Of a stretch of DNA of 64,000 nt, positions 28,675 through 37,121 are shown one piece after another. Below the pieces are notes generated by a model, which had not been told where the DNA came from, did not search any database, and saw only the letters and a program-made list of their open reading frames with translations. The stretch's first letter is position 1. Every line of letters starts with the position of its first letter. Location of the stretch: contig CAWKGA010000009.1 of NCBI GenBank assembly GCA_963849095.1, forward strand, positions 620,001-684,000, written 5' to 3'. Position numbers and translations under genes: made by a program. The stretch comes from JASHUC01 sp963849095 (GTDB lineage: Bacteria > Pseudomonadota > Gammaproteobacteria > Steroidobacterales > Steroidobacteraceae).

Positions 28675-29313
28675 ATGACCCGTTACGTGCTTCCCGATCT
28701 CGAGTATGACTACGGCGCGCTCGAGCCCCATATCTCGGGGCGTATCATGGAGCTGCACCACGGCAAGCATCATCGCGCCTACGTCGACGGTGCCAACAAG
28801 ACGCTCGAGCAGCTGCAGGAGGCCCGCCAGAAGGGCAATTACGATAGCATCGCGACTCTCTCGCGGGCCCTCGCGTTCCACCTGTCGGGCCACGTCCTGC
28901 ACAGCCTGTTCTGGCGCAACCTCGCGCCCAAGGCGGGCGGCCGCCCGACGGGCGACCTCGCGCTGGCGATCGACAAGCACTTCGGCAGCTTCGATGCCTT
29001 CAAACAGCAGCTGACCAAGACGGCCGCGACGATCATGGGATCGGGCTGGGCGGCGCTCACGTGGGACACGCTCTCCCAGCAGCTCCTCATCGCGCAGATC
29101 CACGATCACCAGTCGAGCACCCCCCAGGGAACGGTGCCGCTGCTCGTGATCGATGCGTGGGAGCACGCGTTCTACCTGCAGTACCTGAACGAGAAGGGCA
29201 AATTCTTCGATGCGGTGTGGAATCTGTGGAACTGGAATGACGTGTCTGCACGCTACAGCGACGCGCGGCGTCTCGGTCTGCACCTGAAGAACGTGGCGGA
29301 GCCCGCGGCCTGA
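28675..29313 (+). CDS. Superoxide dismutase (Fe/Mn family)
   Basis: A 212-residue SOD that dismutates superoxide. Metal ligands are visible: His in MELHHGKHHRAYV, His in FHLSGHVLHSLFW, and Asp/His in DAWEHAFYLQY. The FHLSGHVLHS segment is Mn-type. At the second-sphere position where Mn-type enzymes have Gln (NQD) this protein has His (IHDH), as in archaeal and some cambialistic SODs, so metal preference is uncertain. A good ribosome site (GAGGAG) precedes the ATG. There is no signal peptide, so it is cytoplasmic. A strong hairpin follows the gene. Confidence 0.92.
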   Translation: MTRYVLPDLEYDYGALEPHISGRIMELHHGKHHRAYVDGANKTLEQLQEARQKGNYDSIATLSRALAFHLSGHVLHSLFWRNLAPKAGGRPTGDLALAIDKHFGSFDAFKQQLTKTAATIMGSGWAALTWDTLSQQLLIAQIHDHQSSTPQGTVPLLVIDAWEHAFYLQYLNEKGKFFDAVWNLWNWNDVSARYSDARRLGLHLKNVAEPAA

Positions 29314-29364
29314 GCGCGCATCCGGCCCGCGACGCGCCGGAGCCGAGCTCTGCCGGCGTGCCGC

Positions 29365-29393
29365 GGGGTCGGGGCGTGGGGCGCCCCGACCCC
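29365..29393 (+). terminator. Perfect 12-bp GC hairpin downstream of the superoxide dismutase gene
   Basis: GGGGTCGGGGCG, a 5-base loop and CGCCCCGACCCC form a perfect 12-bp stem 51 bases after the stop codon. No T-run follows on either strand, so if it ends transcription it does so without a classic U-tract, or it stabilises the mRNA 3' end. It lies before the start of the GH15 gene. Confidence 0.5.
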
Positions 29394-29440
29394 GGTACGG
29401 CTATTGCTGAGATCCACGCGCCTCCGCCGCGGGGGCAGCC

Positions 29441-31267
29441 ATGGACCGCAAACCGTATCCGCCTATTGCCGATTACGCGCTGATCGGAGACTGCCACTCC
29501 GCGGCGCTCGTCTCGCGCTCCGGGTCGATCGACTGGTGCTGCCTGCCGCGCTTCGACTCGGCGAGCTGCTTCGGCCGGCTGCTCGACTGGAAGACCGGCG
29601 GCTACTTCGAGGTGGCGCCGCGGACGCGGTACAAGGTGCGCCGCGAATACCTCGCGGACAGCTTGGTCCTCGCCACCACCTTCACCTCGGGGGCGGGCGA
29701 AGTGCGCCTCACCGACTTCTTCGCCATGCGCGAGGGGGGGCGGACCCATCCGCGTCGCGAGCTGGTCCGGATCATCGAGGGGGTGAGGGGGAGCCTCGAG
29801 CTCTCGGTCCGGATCGTGCCGCGGTTCGACTTCGGCGAGGTGCGGCCATGGATCCGCCGCAGCGGTCATTCCGCTTTCATCGCCGTGGGCGGCAATACGG
29901 GGCTCCTGATGTTCGGCGACATCGCGCTGGAGCCGGCCGACGAGCACAGCCTGCAGGCGCAAGTTCGGGTCGCGGCCGGCGAGCGCCTGCACCTTGCGCT
30001 GCAGTTCGTCCTACCGGAGGACTTGCACACGGCGTCGGCCCGGGCGGAGGACCGCGACCGCCTCGCTGCCCACTACGAGGAGACGCTGCGCTGGTGGCGC
30101 GGGTGGTCGTCGAAGCTCGTGTATCCCGAGTCGGCCGGCGCGGGCATCGCGCGCTCGGCCGTCGTGCTGAAGGCGCTCACCTATGCGCCGACCGGAGCGA
30201 TCGTCGCCGCGCCCACCACGTCGCTTCCCGAGCAAGTGGGCGGTCCGCGCAACTGGGATTACCGCTATAGCTGGATCCGCGACTCGGTCTACACGGCGCA
30301 TGCGCTCTCGGAGCTCGGCCTCGAGGCCGAGGCGGACGGTTTCCGGCAGTTCATCCAGCGCAGCGCGGGGGGCAACGCGGAGGACCTTCAGGTGCTCTAT
30401 GCCGTCGACGGCCGGCGCCGCATGGTCGAGATCGAGCTCGCGCAGCTCGACGGCTGGCGCGGCTCGCGTCCGGTGCGCATCGGCAACGGTGCCGCGCGCC
30501 AGTACCAGGCCGACATGTTCGGGCTGGTCCTCGAGCTTTCGTGGAGATGGAGCGAGCGCGGCCGCCCGCAGCAGGCCGAGGAGTGCTGGACGTTCCTCGC
30601 AGGGATCGTCGAGGCCGCCATCGCGAAGTGGCGCCTGCCCGATCGCGGCATCTGGGAGGTCCGGTCGCGGCCGCGGCACTTCGTGCACTCGAAGGTCATG
30701 TGCTGGGCCGCGGTGAACCGCGGCATCGCGCTCGCGGAGCGCTACTCGCTCCCGGCCCCGCTCGCCCGCTGGCGCAAGGTGCGCGCGGAGATTCGCCGTG
30801 CCGTGGAGTCGCGCGGCATCGACCGGACACGCGGCCACTTCGTGGAGAGCTTCGGGAGCGCCGACCTCGATGCCGCGCTCCTGCTCCTACCGACCGTGGA
30901 GTTCGTCCCCTACGACGACGAGCGCATGCTACTCACGGCGGACGCGATCCAGCGCGAGCTCCGCAAGGACGGACTCATCCTGCGCTATCGCACGGAGGAC
31001 GGCCTGCCGAAGGGAGAGGGGGTGTTTCTCGCCTGCACGTTCTGGCTCGCGGAGTGCCTGGCGCATCAGAGCCGCGTGGACCGGGCACGCGAGCTCTTCG
31101 AGCGCGCGAGCGCGTGCTCCAACGATCTGGGCCTGTTCGCCGAGGAGTTCGATGTCCGCGCGAAGCAGCTCCTCGGAAACTTTCCCCAGGGGCTCACGCA
31201 CCTCGCGCACATCTCGGCGGCGCTCGCGCTCAACGGCTCGCGGGCGTCCGCGCAGCGGAAGCGTTGA
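29441..31267 (+). CDS. Glycoside hydrolase family 15 protein (glucoamylase/trehalase-like)
   Basis: A 608-residue cytoplasmic protein. The N-terminal beta-sandwich starts with PPIADYALIGDCHSAALVSR and GSIDWCCLPRFDSASCFGRL, the usual start of bacterial GH15 trehalase-like enzymes. The (alpha/alpha)6 barrel has NWDYRYSWIRDSVYTAHAL, HFVHSKVMCWAAVNRGIALA and, near the end, EGVFLACTFWLAECLA and LGLFAEEFD, where the general acid and base Glu are expected. Characterised relatives split trehalose or alpha-glucans. No trehalose synthesis gene is nearby, so the substrate is open. DUF2007 follows 52 bases later. Confidence 0.87.
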   Translation: MDRKPYPPIADYALIGDCHSAALVSRSGSIDWCCLPRFDSASCFGRLLDWKTGGYFEVAPRTRYKVRREYLADSLVLATTFTSGAGEVRLTDFFAMREGGRTHPRRELVRIIEGVRGSLELSVRIVPRFDFGEVRPWIRRSGHSAFIAVGGNTGLLMFGDIALEPADEHSLQAQVRVAAGERLHLALQFVLPEDLHTASARAEDRDRLAAHYEETLRWWRGWSSKLVYPESAGAGIARSAVVLKALTYAPTGAIVAAPTTSLPEQVGGPRNWDYRYSWIRDSVYTAHALSELGLEAEADGFRQFIQRSAGGNAEDLQVLYAVDGRRRMVEIELAQLDGWRGSRPVRIGNGAARQYQADMFGLVLELSWRWSERGRPQQAEECWTFLAGIVEAAIAKWRLPDRGIWEVRSRPRHFVHSKVMCWAAVNRGIALAERYSLPAPLARWRKVRAEIRRAVESRGIDRTRGHFVESFGSADLDAALLLLPTVEFVPYDDERMLLTADAIQRELRKDGLILRYRTEDGLPKGEGVFLACTFWLAECLAHQSRVDRARELFERASACSNDLGLFAEEFDVRAKQLLGNFPQGLTHLAHISAALALNGSRASAQRKR

Positions 31268-31319
31268 TTCCGGAGCGACGATCGGTGAGATTAACCGCAA
31301 CTGCACGGGACTCGACACC

Positions 31320-31589
31320 ATGGACTCCAAGCACTGGGAAATTCTCACGGTCGTCGCCGACACGCTCTCCGCCGAGGCGCTGATGGGGCTGCTTGCCTCG
31401 GAGGGTATCGGCGCCCGCGTGCAGGCCGACAGCGAGCTGCTCGGGGCGGCGCGCCAGTGCCGCATCCTGGTGCCGAGGAGCGCGATCCTCCGCGCCCGGC
31501 GCCTGCTGTGGCAGACGCGCTTCTCGGACGAGGAGCTCTCCGCGCTCGCGATGGGCGAGCCGGCGAGCGAGGCGCAAGAGCGCGGCTGA
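31320..31589 (+). CDS. DUF2007-like small protein
   Basis: 89 residues. The N-terminal half (EILTVVADTLSAEALMGLLA and SEGIGARVQADSEL) has the alpha/beta pattern of DUF2007 putative signal-transducing domains, followed by CRILVPRSAILRARRLLWQT. These are thought to bind regulatory partners, but no member is understood. The ATG starts shortly after the GH15 stop and the next gene begins 10 bases after this stop, so the three may be cotranscribed. Confidence 0.68.
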   Translation: MDSKHWEILTVVADTLSAEALMGLLASEGIGARVQADSELLGAARQCRILVPRSAILRARRLLWQTRFSDEELSALAMGEPASEAQERG

Positions 31590-31599
31590 GGGAGCGCCG

Positions 31600-31926
31600 A
31601 TGAGAGCTCAGGATCTCGCATCGGCCATCACGGCCGTGTTCATCATCGGAATGGTCTGGTTCCGCACGCGCATGCATTACCTGCACCGCGGCGGGCTCAA
31701 GCTACAGCGCGCCGGCCGGCTGTACTTCGGAGGGGTGCTCGCCCTGCTCGCCGTCGGGTGGTTTGCCGCGCCGCCGCTCGGCCGGTCGATATGGCCGGGC
31801 GCCGGAGACGACTCCACGATCATGCGGCTGCTCTGGTTCCTCGCGACCTACTACGTCTTCATCGTCATCCACCGCGCGCTGAAGAGCCGCCGCATCGAGG
31901 TATTCGGCGCAAGCGAGCAGCCGTGA
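31600..31926 (+). CDS. Small membrane protein
   Basis: 108 residues; no named family recognised. Three hydrophobic segments are likely membrane helices: about 6-22 (LASAITAVFIIGMVWF), 42-58 (LYFGGVLALLAVGWFAA) and 80-98 (LLWFLATYYVFIVIHRAL). A ribosome site (GAGGGAG) lies just upstream of the ATG. It follows DUF2007 by 10 bases and is convergent with hslU. Confidence 0.65.
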   Translation: MRAQDLASAITAVFIIGMVWFRTRMHYLHRGGLKLQRAGRLYFGGVLALLAVGWFAAPPLGRSIWPGAGDDSTIMRLLWFLATYYVFIVIHRALKSRRIEVFGASEQP

Positions 31927-31969
31927 GCTCGCGGGCGATCCGCCGCGGAATCGGCGAGCAGCAAGCCGG

Positions 31970-33310
31970 CTACAGGATGTAGCGGCTCAGGTCCTCGTCC
32001 TTGACCAGATTGCCGAGGTGATCGTCAACGTACTTCGCGTCGACTGTGACCGACAGGCCCTTGCGTTCGGTCGCCTCGTACGAGACGGTCTCGAGCAGGC
32101 GCTCCATGACCGTGTGCAGCCGGCGGGCTCCGATGTTCTCGGTGCGCTCGTTCACCTGGAAGGCGATCTCCGCGATGCGGCGTACGCCGTCGGAGGAGAA
32201 GTCAACGTGCACGCTTTCCGTCGCGAGCAGCGCCTTGTACTGCGCGGTGAGCGAGGCATCGGGCTCGGTGAGGATGCGGACGAAGTCCTCCACCTTGAGC
32301 GAGTCGAGCTCCACGCGGATCGGCAGCCGCCCCTGCAGCTCCGGGATGAGATCGGAGGGCTTGGAGAGGTGGAACGCGCCGGAGGCGATGAACAGGATGT
32401 GATCGGTCTTCACCTGCCCGTACTTGGTCGCGACCGTCGAGCCCTCGACGAGCGGCAGCAGATCGCGCTGCACGCCTTCGCGGGACACGTCGGCTCCCAT
32501 GGTCTCCTGGCGCCGCGTCACCTTGTCGAGCTCGTCGATGAAGACGATTCCGTTCTGCTCCGCGTTCTCGAGCGCCTTCAACTTCAGCTCCTCCTCGTTG
32601 ACGAGCTTCGCGGCTTCCTCGTCGGTGAGGATCTTCACGGCCTCCCGCACCTTCACCTTGCGAGTGCGGGTGCGGTTGCCGCCGAGGTTCTGGAACATCG
32701 ACTGCAGCTGCTGCTGCATCTCCTCCATGCCCGGAGGCGCCATGATCTCGACACCCATGGGGAGCATCCGCAGCTCCACCTCGATCTCGCGCTCGTCGAG
32801 CTCGCCCTGGCGCAGCATCGCGCGGAACTTCTGGCGCGTCTCTGCATCGCGCGGTTCTCGAGGCTCGTCGGTGGAGAAGCCGAGCGTGCGCGGCCGCGGG
32901 AGCAGCGCGTCGAGCACGCGCTCCTCCGCCGCCTCGGAGGCATGCTGGCGCACCTTGTCCATCTCCAGCTCGCGGGTCATCTTGACCGCCACGTCGGCGA
33001 GCTCCTTGATGATGGAGTCGACATCGCGCCCGACGTAGCCGACCTCGGTGAACTTCGTCGCCTCGACCTTGACGAACGGCGCGCTGGCGAGCTTCGCGAG
33101 GCGGCGAGCGATCTCCGTCTTGCCGACGCCCGTCGGCCCGATCATCAGGATGTTCTTGGGCGTGATCTCCTGGCGCAGCGGCTCGCCGACCTGCATGCGG
33201 CGCCAGCGGTTGCGCAGCGCGATGGCCACCGCGCGCTTGGCGGCGTCCTGGCCGATGATGTGCTTGTCGAGCTCTTGAACGATCTCGCGGGGAGTCAGGT
33301 CTCTCGTCAT
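31970..33310 (-). CDS. hslU: ATP-dependent protease ATPase subunit HslU
   Basis: The AAA+ unfoldase of the HslUV protease (446 residues). Walker A is GPTGVGKTEIARRLA, Walker B is GIVFIDELDKV, and the I domain lies between about 110 and 245. Sensor and arginine-finger motifs follow (LLPLVEGSTV; GRLPIRVELDSL; ENIGARRLHTVMERLLE). The C-terminal EDLSRYIL is the tail that docks into HslV. It begins 7 bases after hslV, forming the standard pair. Confidence 0.96.
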   Translation of the reverse strand: MTRDLTPREIVQELDKHIIGQDAAKRAVAIALRNRWRRMQVGEPLRQEITPKNILMIGPTGVGKTEIARRLAKLASAPFVKVEATKFTEVGYVGRDVDSIIKELADVAVKMTRELEMDKVRQHASEAAEERVLDALLPRPRTLGFSTDEPREPRDAETRQKFRAMLRQGELDEREIEVELRMLPMGVEIMAPPGMEEMQQQLQSMFQNLGGNRTRTRKVKVREAVKILTDEEAAKLVNEEELKLKALENAEQNGIVFIDELDKVTRRQETMGADVSREGVQRDLLPLVEGSTVATKYGQVKTDHILFIASGAFHLSKPSDLIPELQGRLPIRVELDSLKVEDFVRILTEPDASLTAQYKALLATESVHVDFSSDGVRRIAEIAFQVNERTENIGARRLHTVMERLLETVSYEATERKGLSVTVDAKYVDDHLGNLVKDEDLSRYIL

Positions 33311-33317
33311 GCTGAGA

Positions 33318-33854
33318 CTACTTCAGCTCGTCGATGAGCAGATTGCGGTTCGTGTAGATGCAGATGTCGGCCGCGATGCCGAGCGAGCGCTCGACGATGC
33401 CGCGCGCGTCGAGCTCGGAGGCCTCGAGCAGCGCCCGGGCTGCCGCCAGCGCGAACGAGCCGCCCGAGCCGATTGCCGCCGCGTCGTGCTCCGGCTCGAT
33501 CACATCGCCGTTGCCGGAGATGACGAAGAGCTTCTCTCGATCGCCGACGAGCAGCAGGGCCTCGAGCCGGCGCAGGTACCGGTCGGAGCGCCAGTCCTTC
33601 GCGAGCTCGATGGCCGCCCGCGTGAGATTGCCGTGCTTCTCGAGCTTGCCCTCGAAGCGCTCGAAGAGCGTGAACGCATCGGCGGTGCCGCCCGCGAATC
33701 CGGCGAGCACCTTGTCATTGTAGAGGCGGCGCACCTTGCGTGCGTTGCCCTTCATGACGGTGTTGCCGAGCGTCACCTGTCCGTCGCCGCCTATGGCGAC
33801 GACGCCGTTGCGGCGGACGGCGAGGATGGTGGTTCCATGCGGATCGAACGTCAT
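33318..33854 (-). CDS. hslV: ATP-dependent protease subunit HslV
   Basis: The 178-residue proteasome-like peptidase. The mature N-terminal catalytic Thr is the first Thr of TTILAVRRNG; it is preceded by a 7-residue leader (MTFDPHG) that must be removed, longer than the single Met of E. coli. GDGQVTLGNTVMKGNARKVR, GFAGGTADAFTLFERFE and GSGGSFALAAARALLE are family patterns. The start overlaps the xerC stop as ATGA. Confidence 0.95.
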   Translation of the reverse strand: MTFDPHGTTILAVRRNGVVAIGGDGQVTLGNTVMKGNARKVRRLYNDKVLAGFAGGTADAFTLFERFEGKLEKHGNLTRAAIELAKDWRSDRYLRRLEALLLVGDREKLFVISGNGDVIEPEHDAAAIGSGGSFALAAARALLEASELDARGIVERSLGIAADICIYTNRNLLIDELK

Positions 33855-34753
33855 GATTTCCTGCGCGCTCTGGGGTGTGTCGCATCGTAAATGCGGGCCA
33901 GGTGCTGGAAATCAAGATGGGTGTAAATCTGGGTGGTGGAGATGGCGGCATGGCCCAGCAGCTCCTGCACCCCACGCAGGTCCCCGCCCGACTCGAGCAG
34001 GTGCGAGGCGAAGGAATGCCGGAACAGGTGCGGATGCACGTGCATGGGCAGCCCCTGGCGGCGCGCCCAGTAGGCGACCCGCATCTGGATGGCGCGGGGC
34101 CCGAGGCGCGCTCCGCCTCGGCCGACGAAGAGCGCGTTCGTGTCCGCCCGCGCGATCGCTCCCCGCTCTTCGGTCCACCTTGCGAGCGCCTCGGCCGCGA
34201 GCCGGCCGACCGGGACGATCCGGGTCTTGCTGCCCTTGCCGAGCACCCGAACGGTCCGGTCCTTCAGGTCGACATCGCCGCTGTCGAGCCCCACGAGCTC
34301 GGCGAGGCGCAGTCCGGATGAGTAGAACAGCTCCATGACGGCGCGGTCGCGAGCAACAAACGGGCCGCTGCCCGGCAGCTCGAGCAGGCGCGCCATCTGG
34401 TCCGGATCGAGCGTCCGCGGCAGGCGGCGTGCCGCCTTCGGGGCGCGGATCTCCTCGGCCGGATTGCTCCCGAGCACCCTCTCCCGGATGAGGAAGCGAA
34501 AGAAGCTGCGGACCGCGGACAGGCGCCGCTGGACGCTGCGCGGTGCAAGCCCGCCCGCGTGCGATCTGGCGGCGAAGAGCCGCAGATGCTGGCCGTCGAG
34601 CCCGGTCCATGCCGGGATGCTTTGCTTGTCACAGAATCGCACCAGAGCGGCGAGATCCCGGCCATAGGCCGAGCCGGTATGCTCCGACATCCGCCGCTCA
34701 GTGGCGAGGTGCCGCCGAAAGCCGGAGATCCACTCGAGCGCGGCGGGGGTCAT
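33851..34753 (-). CDS. xerC: Tyrosine recombinase XerC
   Basis: A 300-residue recombinase that resolves chromosome dimers at dif with XerD. All catalytic residues are visible: Arg in SSGLRLAELVG, the beta-hairpin Lys in GKGSKTRIVP, His-x-x-Arg in HLFRHSFASHLL, His in LLGHAAIST and the Tyr nucleophile in TQIYTHLDF. Gene order dapF-DUF484-xerC matches other Gammaproteobacteria and makes XerC, not XerD or a mobile integrase, the right call. Confidence 0.94.
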   Translation of the reverse strand: MTPAALEWISGFRRHLATERRMSEHTGSAYGRDLAALVRFCDKQSIPAWTGLDGQHLRLFAARSHAGGLAPRSVQRRLSAVRSFFRFLIRERVLGSNPAEEIRAPKAARRLPRTLDPDQMARLLELPGSGPFVARDRAVMELFYSSGLRLAELVGLDSGDVDLKDRTVRVLGKGSKTRIVPVGRLAAEALARWTEERGAIARADTNALFVGRGGARLGPRAIQMRVAYWARRQGLPMHVHPHLFRHSFASHLLESGGDLRGVQELLGHAAISTTQIYTHLDFQHLARIYDATHPRARRKS

Positions 34754-34777
34754 CGCCAGGCGGAGCCGGACGGCCCC

Positions 34778-35476
34778 TTAAGGTCGCGCGAGAGCGTCCG
34801 CGATGAGCTCGCCCACCCGCCCCAGGAACTCGGTGCTCATCCCGGGATGAAAGCGGTCGCGATCGGTGCTGCCGAGCGCGAGCAAGCCGACCGAGCCCTT
34901 CTCGCCGAGTGGGATCAGCGCGACGGAGCCCATGTCCGGGGCGTCGGAGCCGAAGAGGAACTCGCGCTGCGAATCGCGAGCCTGGCCGCAGCGCGGCTTG
35001 CCGTTCGTGAACAGCGACTCGAACGACTTGAGGTTCGCGTCGTCCGCGGCGACGACCTTGACGAACCGCTGGGCCGGAACGTCGGCGGCCGGCGCGGTGA
35101 GGACCAGGACGGAGTTGCCCGCGTCGAAGTCCTCGCGCAGGCTCGCTTCGATCTGTTCCACTGCCGCCGAGCGGCTCGATGCGCGGAGCAGGCGGCGCGT
35201 GAAGCGGTGGATCTTCTCGGCGACGGTGTCGTTCGAGCGCGCGACCTTCACGAACTCCGCGAGCTTCTGCTCGACCTCGGCCTCGCGCTCCCGCAGCACC
35301 TCCACCTGGCGCTCGATCAGCGAGACGGTCGAGCCGCCCCGCGCGTGCGGCAGGCGCAGCCGGGCGAGCAGCGGCTGGTGGTGCTCGAAGAAGTCGGGGT
35401 TGTGCTGCAGGTAGCGGGCAACGGATTCCTCTTCGGCCTGCGCCGCGGTTATTCCGCGAGCCTCTCGTGTGGTCAT
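34778..35476 (-). CDS. DUF484 family protein
   Basis: 232 residues. A short helix-rich start (VARYLQHNPDFFEHHQPLLA) and a coiled coil (LIERQVEVLREREAEVEQKL) precede a GAF-like domain with LFGSDAPDMGSVALIPLGEK and SVGLLALGSTDRDRFHPGMS. The family (YigA) is always next to xerC and dapF and has no known activity. It is 24 bases upstream of xerC. Confidence 0.88.
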   Translation of the reverse strand: MTTREARGITAAQAEEESVARYLQHNPDFFEHHQPLLARLRLPHARGGSTVSLIERQVEVLREREAEVEQKLAEFVKVARSNDTVAEKIHRFTRRLLRASSRSAAVEQIEASLREDFDAGNSVLVLTAPAADVPAQRFVKVVAADDANLKSFESLFTNGKPRCGQARDSQREFLFGSDAPDMGSVALIPLGEKGSVGLLALGSTDRDRFHPGMSTEFLGRVGELIADALARP

Positions 35477-35527
35477 GTTCCGCTTAAGCCCCTAGTTGAA
35501 TTGTATCGTTATGAATCGATGCGGCCT

Positions 35528-36358
35528 TCATAAATCGACGTGGCCCTCGAACGAGACCTCCGCGGGACCCGTCAACCATACCGAATCGCCCGGCGCTTCC
35601 CAGTTTACGCGCAACTCACCGCCGCGCGCGTGGACGCGCACTTCCGCGTCCAGCAGTCCGCGCCTGCGCCCCACCACCACGGCCGCGCAGGCGCCCGTTC
35701 CGCATGCGAGGGTCTCGCCGGCGCCGCGCTCATGGACGCGCAGGCGGATGTTGCCGCGGTCGACGATCTCCATGAAGCCGACGTTCACGCGCTTGGGGAA
35801 GCGCCGATGGCTCTCGATGGCAGGCCCCAAGCGCTCGACGGGTGCCGTCTCCACGGAGCTCACCGTGAGCACGGCGTGCGGGTTGCCGAGCGACACGGCG
35901 CTGATCTGAACCTCGGTACCGCCGACATCGAGGCCGTACAGCGGCGCATCGCCCGGCGCGTCGAACGGCAGGGCGCGGGGATCGAAGCTCGGCACTCCCA
36001 GGCTCACCGACGCCCGCTCCGGCGAGAGGATCCGGGCGCGGATCTCGCCCGCGAGGCTGTCCATCAGCACCGTCTGGCCCACGGGCGCCCGTCCACGCCG
36101 GTGCAACAGGGCCGCAACGCACCGGGCGCCGTTGCCGGACTGCTCGACTTCCCCACCGTCTGCGTTGAAGACCCGGTAGTAGACGCTCGTCCCGGGCCGC
36201 CGCGGTGGCTCGAGCACGAGCGCCTGATCGAAGCCGATGCCCGTGTGCCGGTCCGCGAGCAGGCGCAGCTGCTCGGCTGCGGGCGGGCCTTCGCGGGGCG
36301 CGTCGAACGCAACGAAGTCGTTGCCGAGGCCGTGCATCTTCGTGAAGTCGATGCGCAT
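35528..36358 (-). CDS. dapF: Diaminopimelate epimerase with Ser at the first catalytic position
   Basis: Converts LL- to meso-diaminopimelate for lysine and peptidoglycan. Length (276) and motifs are normal: FTKMHGLGNDFVAFDAP at the start, GNPHAVL, FPKRVNVGFMEI, and ETLACGTGACAAVV with the second catalytic Cys. The first catalytic site, normally QCGNGARC (Cys73 in E. coli), reads EQSGNGARC; the codon is TCC. The Cys in GARC remains. Either the Ser works in this lineage, or the reading is wrong, or the enzyme is impaired. It is four bases from the response regulator gene and upstream of DUF484 and xerC. Confidence 0.92.
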   Translation of the reverse strand: MRIDFTKMHGLGNDFVAFDAPREGPPAAEQLRLLADRHTGIGFDQALVLEPPRRPGTSVYYRVFNADGGEVEQSGNGARCVAALLHRRGRAPVGQTVLMDSLAGEIRARILSPERASVSLGVPSFDPRALPFDAPGDAPLYGLDVGGTEVQISAVSLGNPHAVLTVSSVETAPVERLGPAIESHRRFPKRVNVGFMEIVDRGNIRLRVHERGAGETLACGTGACAAVVVGRRRGLLDAEVRVHARGGELRVNWEAPGDSVWLTGPAEVSFEGHVDL

Positions 36359-36362
36359 TGGG

Positions 36363-37121
36363 TCAAGCGGTGTCCCCGGAGTGCCGGACCCGAAAATGAT
36401 ACCTCTCGCGGAGCTCGCTCGCCATACGGCGGCTCACCTGCAGAGGCTCCGCGCAGCCCCGCAGCCGGACGAAGTACTGGCCCTCGGTATTGCGCTCGAT
36501 CGCATCGAGATAACGGGTGCTCACGAGGGCATTGCGATGGATGCGCACGAACAGCTCGCCGAGCTCCTCCTCGAGCGCGCGCAGCGAGTCCTCGACCAAG
36601 TCCTCGCCGTTCACGTGACGCACGGTGGTGTACTTCTGATCGGCAAAGAAATAGATGACCTCCTCTATCGGAATGAGCCGTGTGCCGTCGCGATACCGGG
36701 CTGCGATCCGCGTGCGCCGCTCACTACCGGTGAGCGGGAGCCCTTGCGCTTGAGTCTGGATCAGGGAGCCGGCCCGCAGGAGCGCGGCGGCGAGCTTCTC
36801 CTTGCGCACCGGCTTGAGCAGGTAGCCGACCGCCTGGGCGTCGAATGCGCTCAACGCGTACTCGTCATAGGCGGTCGTGAAGATGACGGCCGGCGGATTC
36901 GCGAGAGCGCTCAGATGGTGGGCGGTCTGCACACCGTCCATCCCCGGCATGCGCACGTCCAGCAGCACCACGGAGGGCGAGGTCTCAGCGACGATCTGCA
37001 GCGCCTGCTCCCCCGTCGCCGCCTCCCCGGCTATTTCGGCCGTTCCGATCTCGGCGAGCAGGGTGCGCAGCCGGTCGCGCGCCGGTTGCTCGTCATCGAC
37101 GATCAGGATACGTAAGCTCAA
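36363..37121 (-). CDS. LytTR-type response regulator (AlgR/LytR family)
   Basis: 252 residues: an intact receiver (ILIVDDEQPARDRL; phospho-acceptor Asp in VVLLDVRMPGMDG; Lys in LLKPVRKEKL) and a C-terminal LytTR DNA-binding domain (IPIEEVIYFFADQKYTTVRH, ELFVRIHRNALVSTRYLDAI). In Pseudomonas the homologue AlgR controls alginate, type IV pili and virulence genes. It overlaps the upstream kinase gene as ATGA, making a two-component operon, and runs on into dapF. Confidence 0.88.
   Translation of the reverse strand: MSLRILIVDDEQPARDRLRTLLAEIGTAEIAGEAATGEQALQIVAETSPSVVLLDVRMPGMDGVQTAHHLSALANPPAVIFTTAYDEYALSAFDAQAVGYLLKPVRKEKLAAALLRAGSLIQTQAQGLPLTGSERRTRIAARYRDGTRLIPIEEVIYFFADQKYTTVRHVNGEDLVEDSLRALEEELGELFVRIHRNALVSTRYLDAIERNTEGQYFVRLRGCAEPLQVSRRMASELRERYHFRVRHSGDTA

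Noticed and set aside
33851..34753. Tyrosine recombinase as a mobile-element integrase
   Set aside because: It lies in the conserved dapF-DUF484-xerC-hslV-hslU order and matches XerC, so it is a housekeeping gene.
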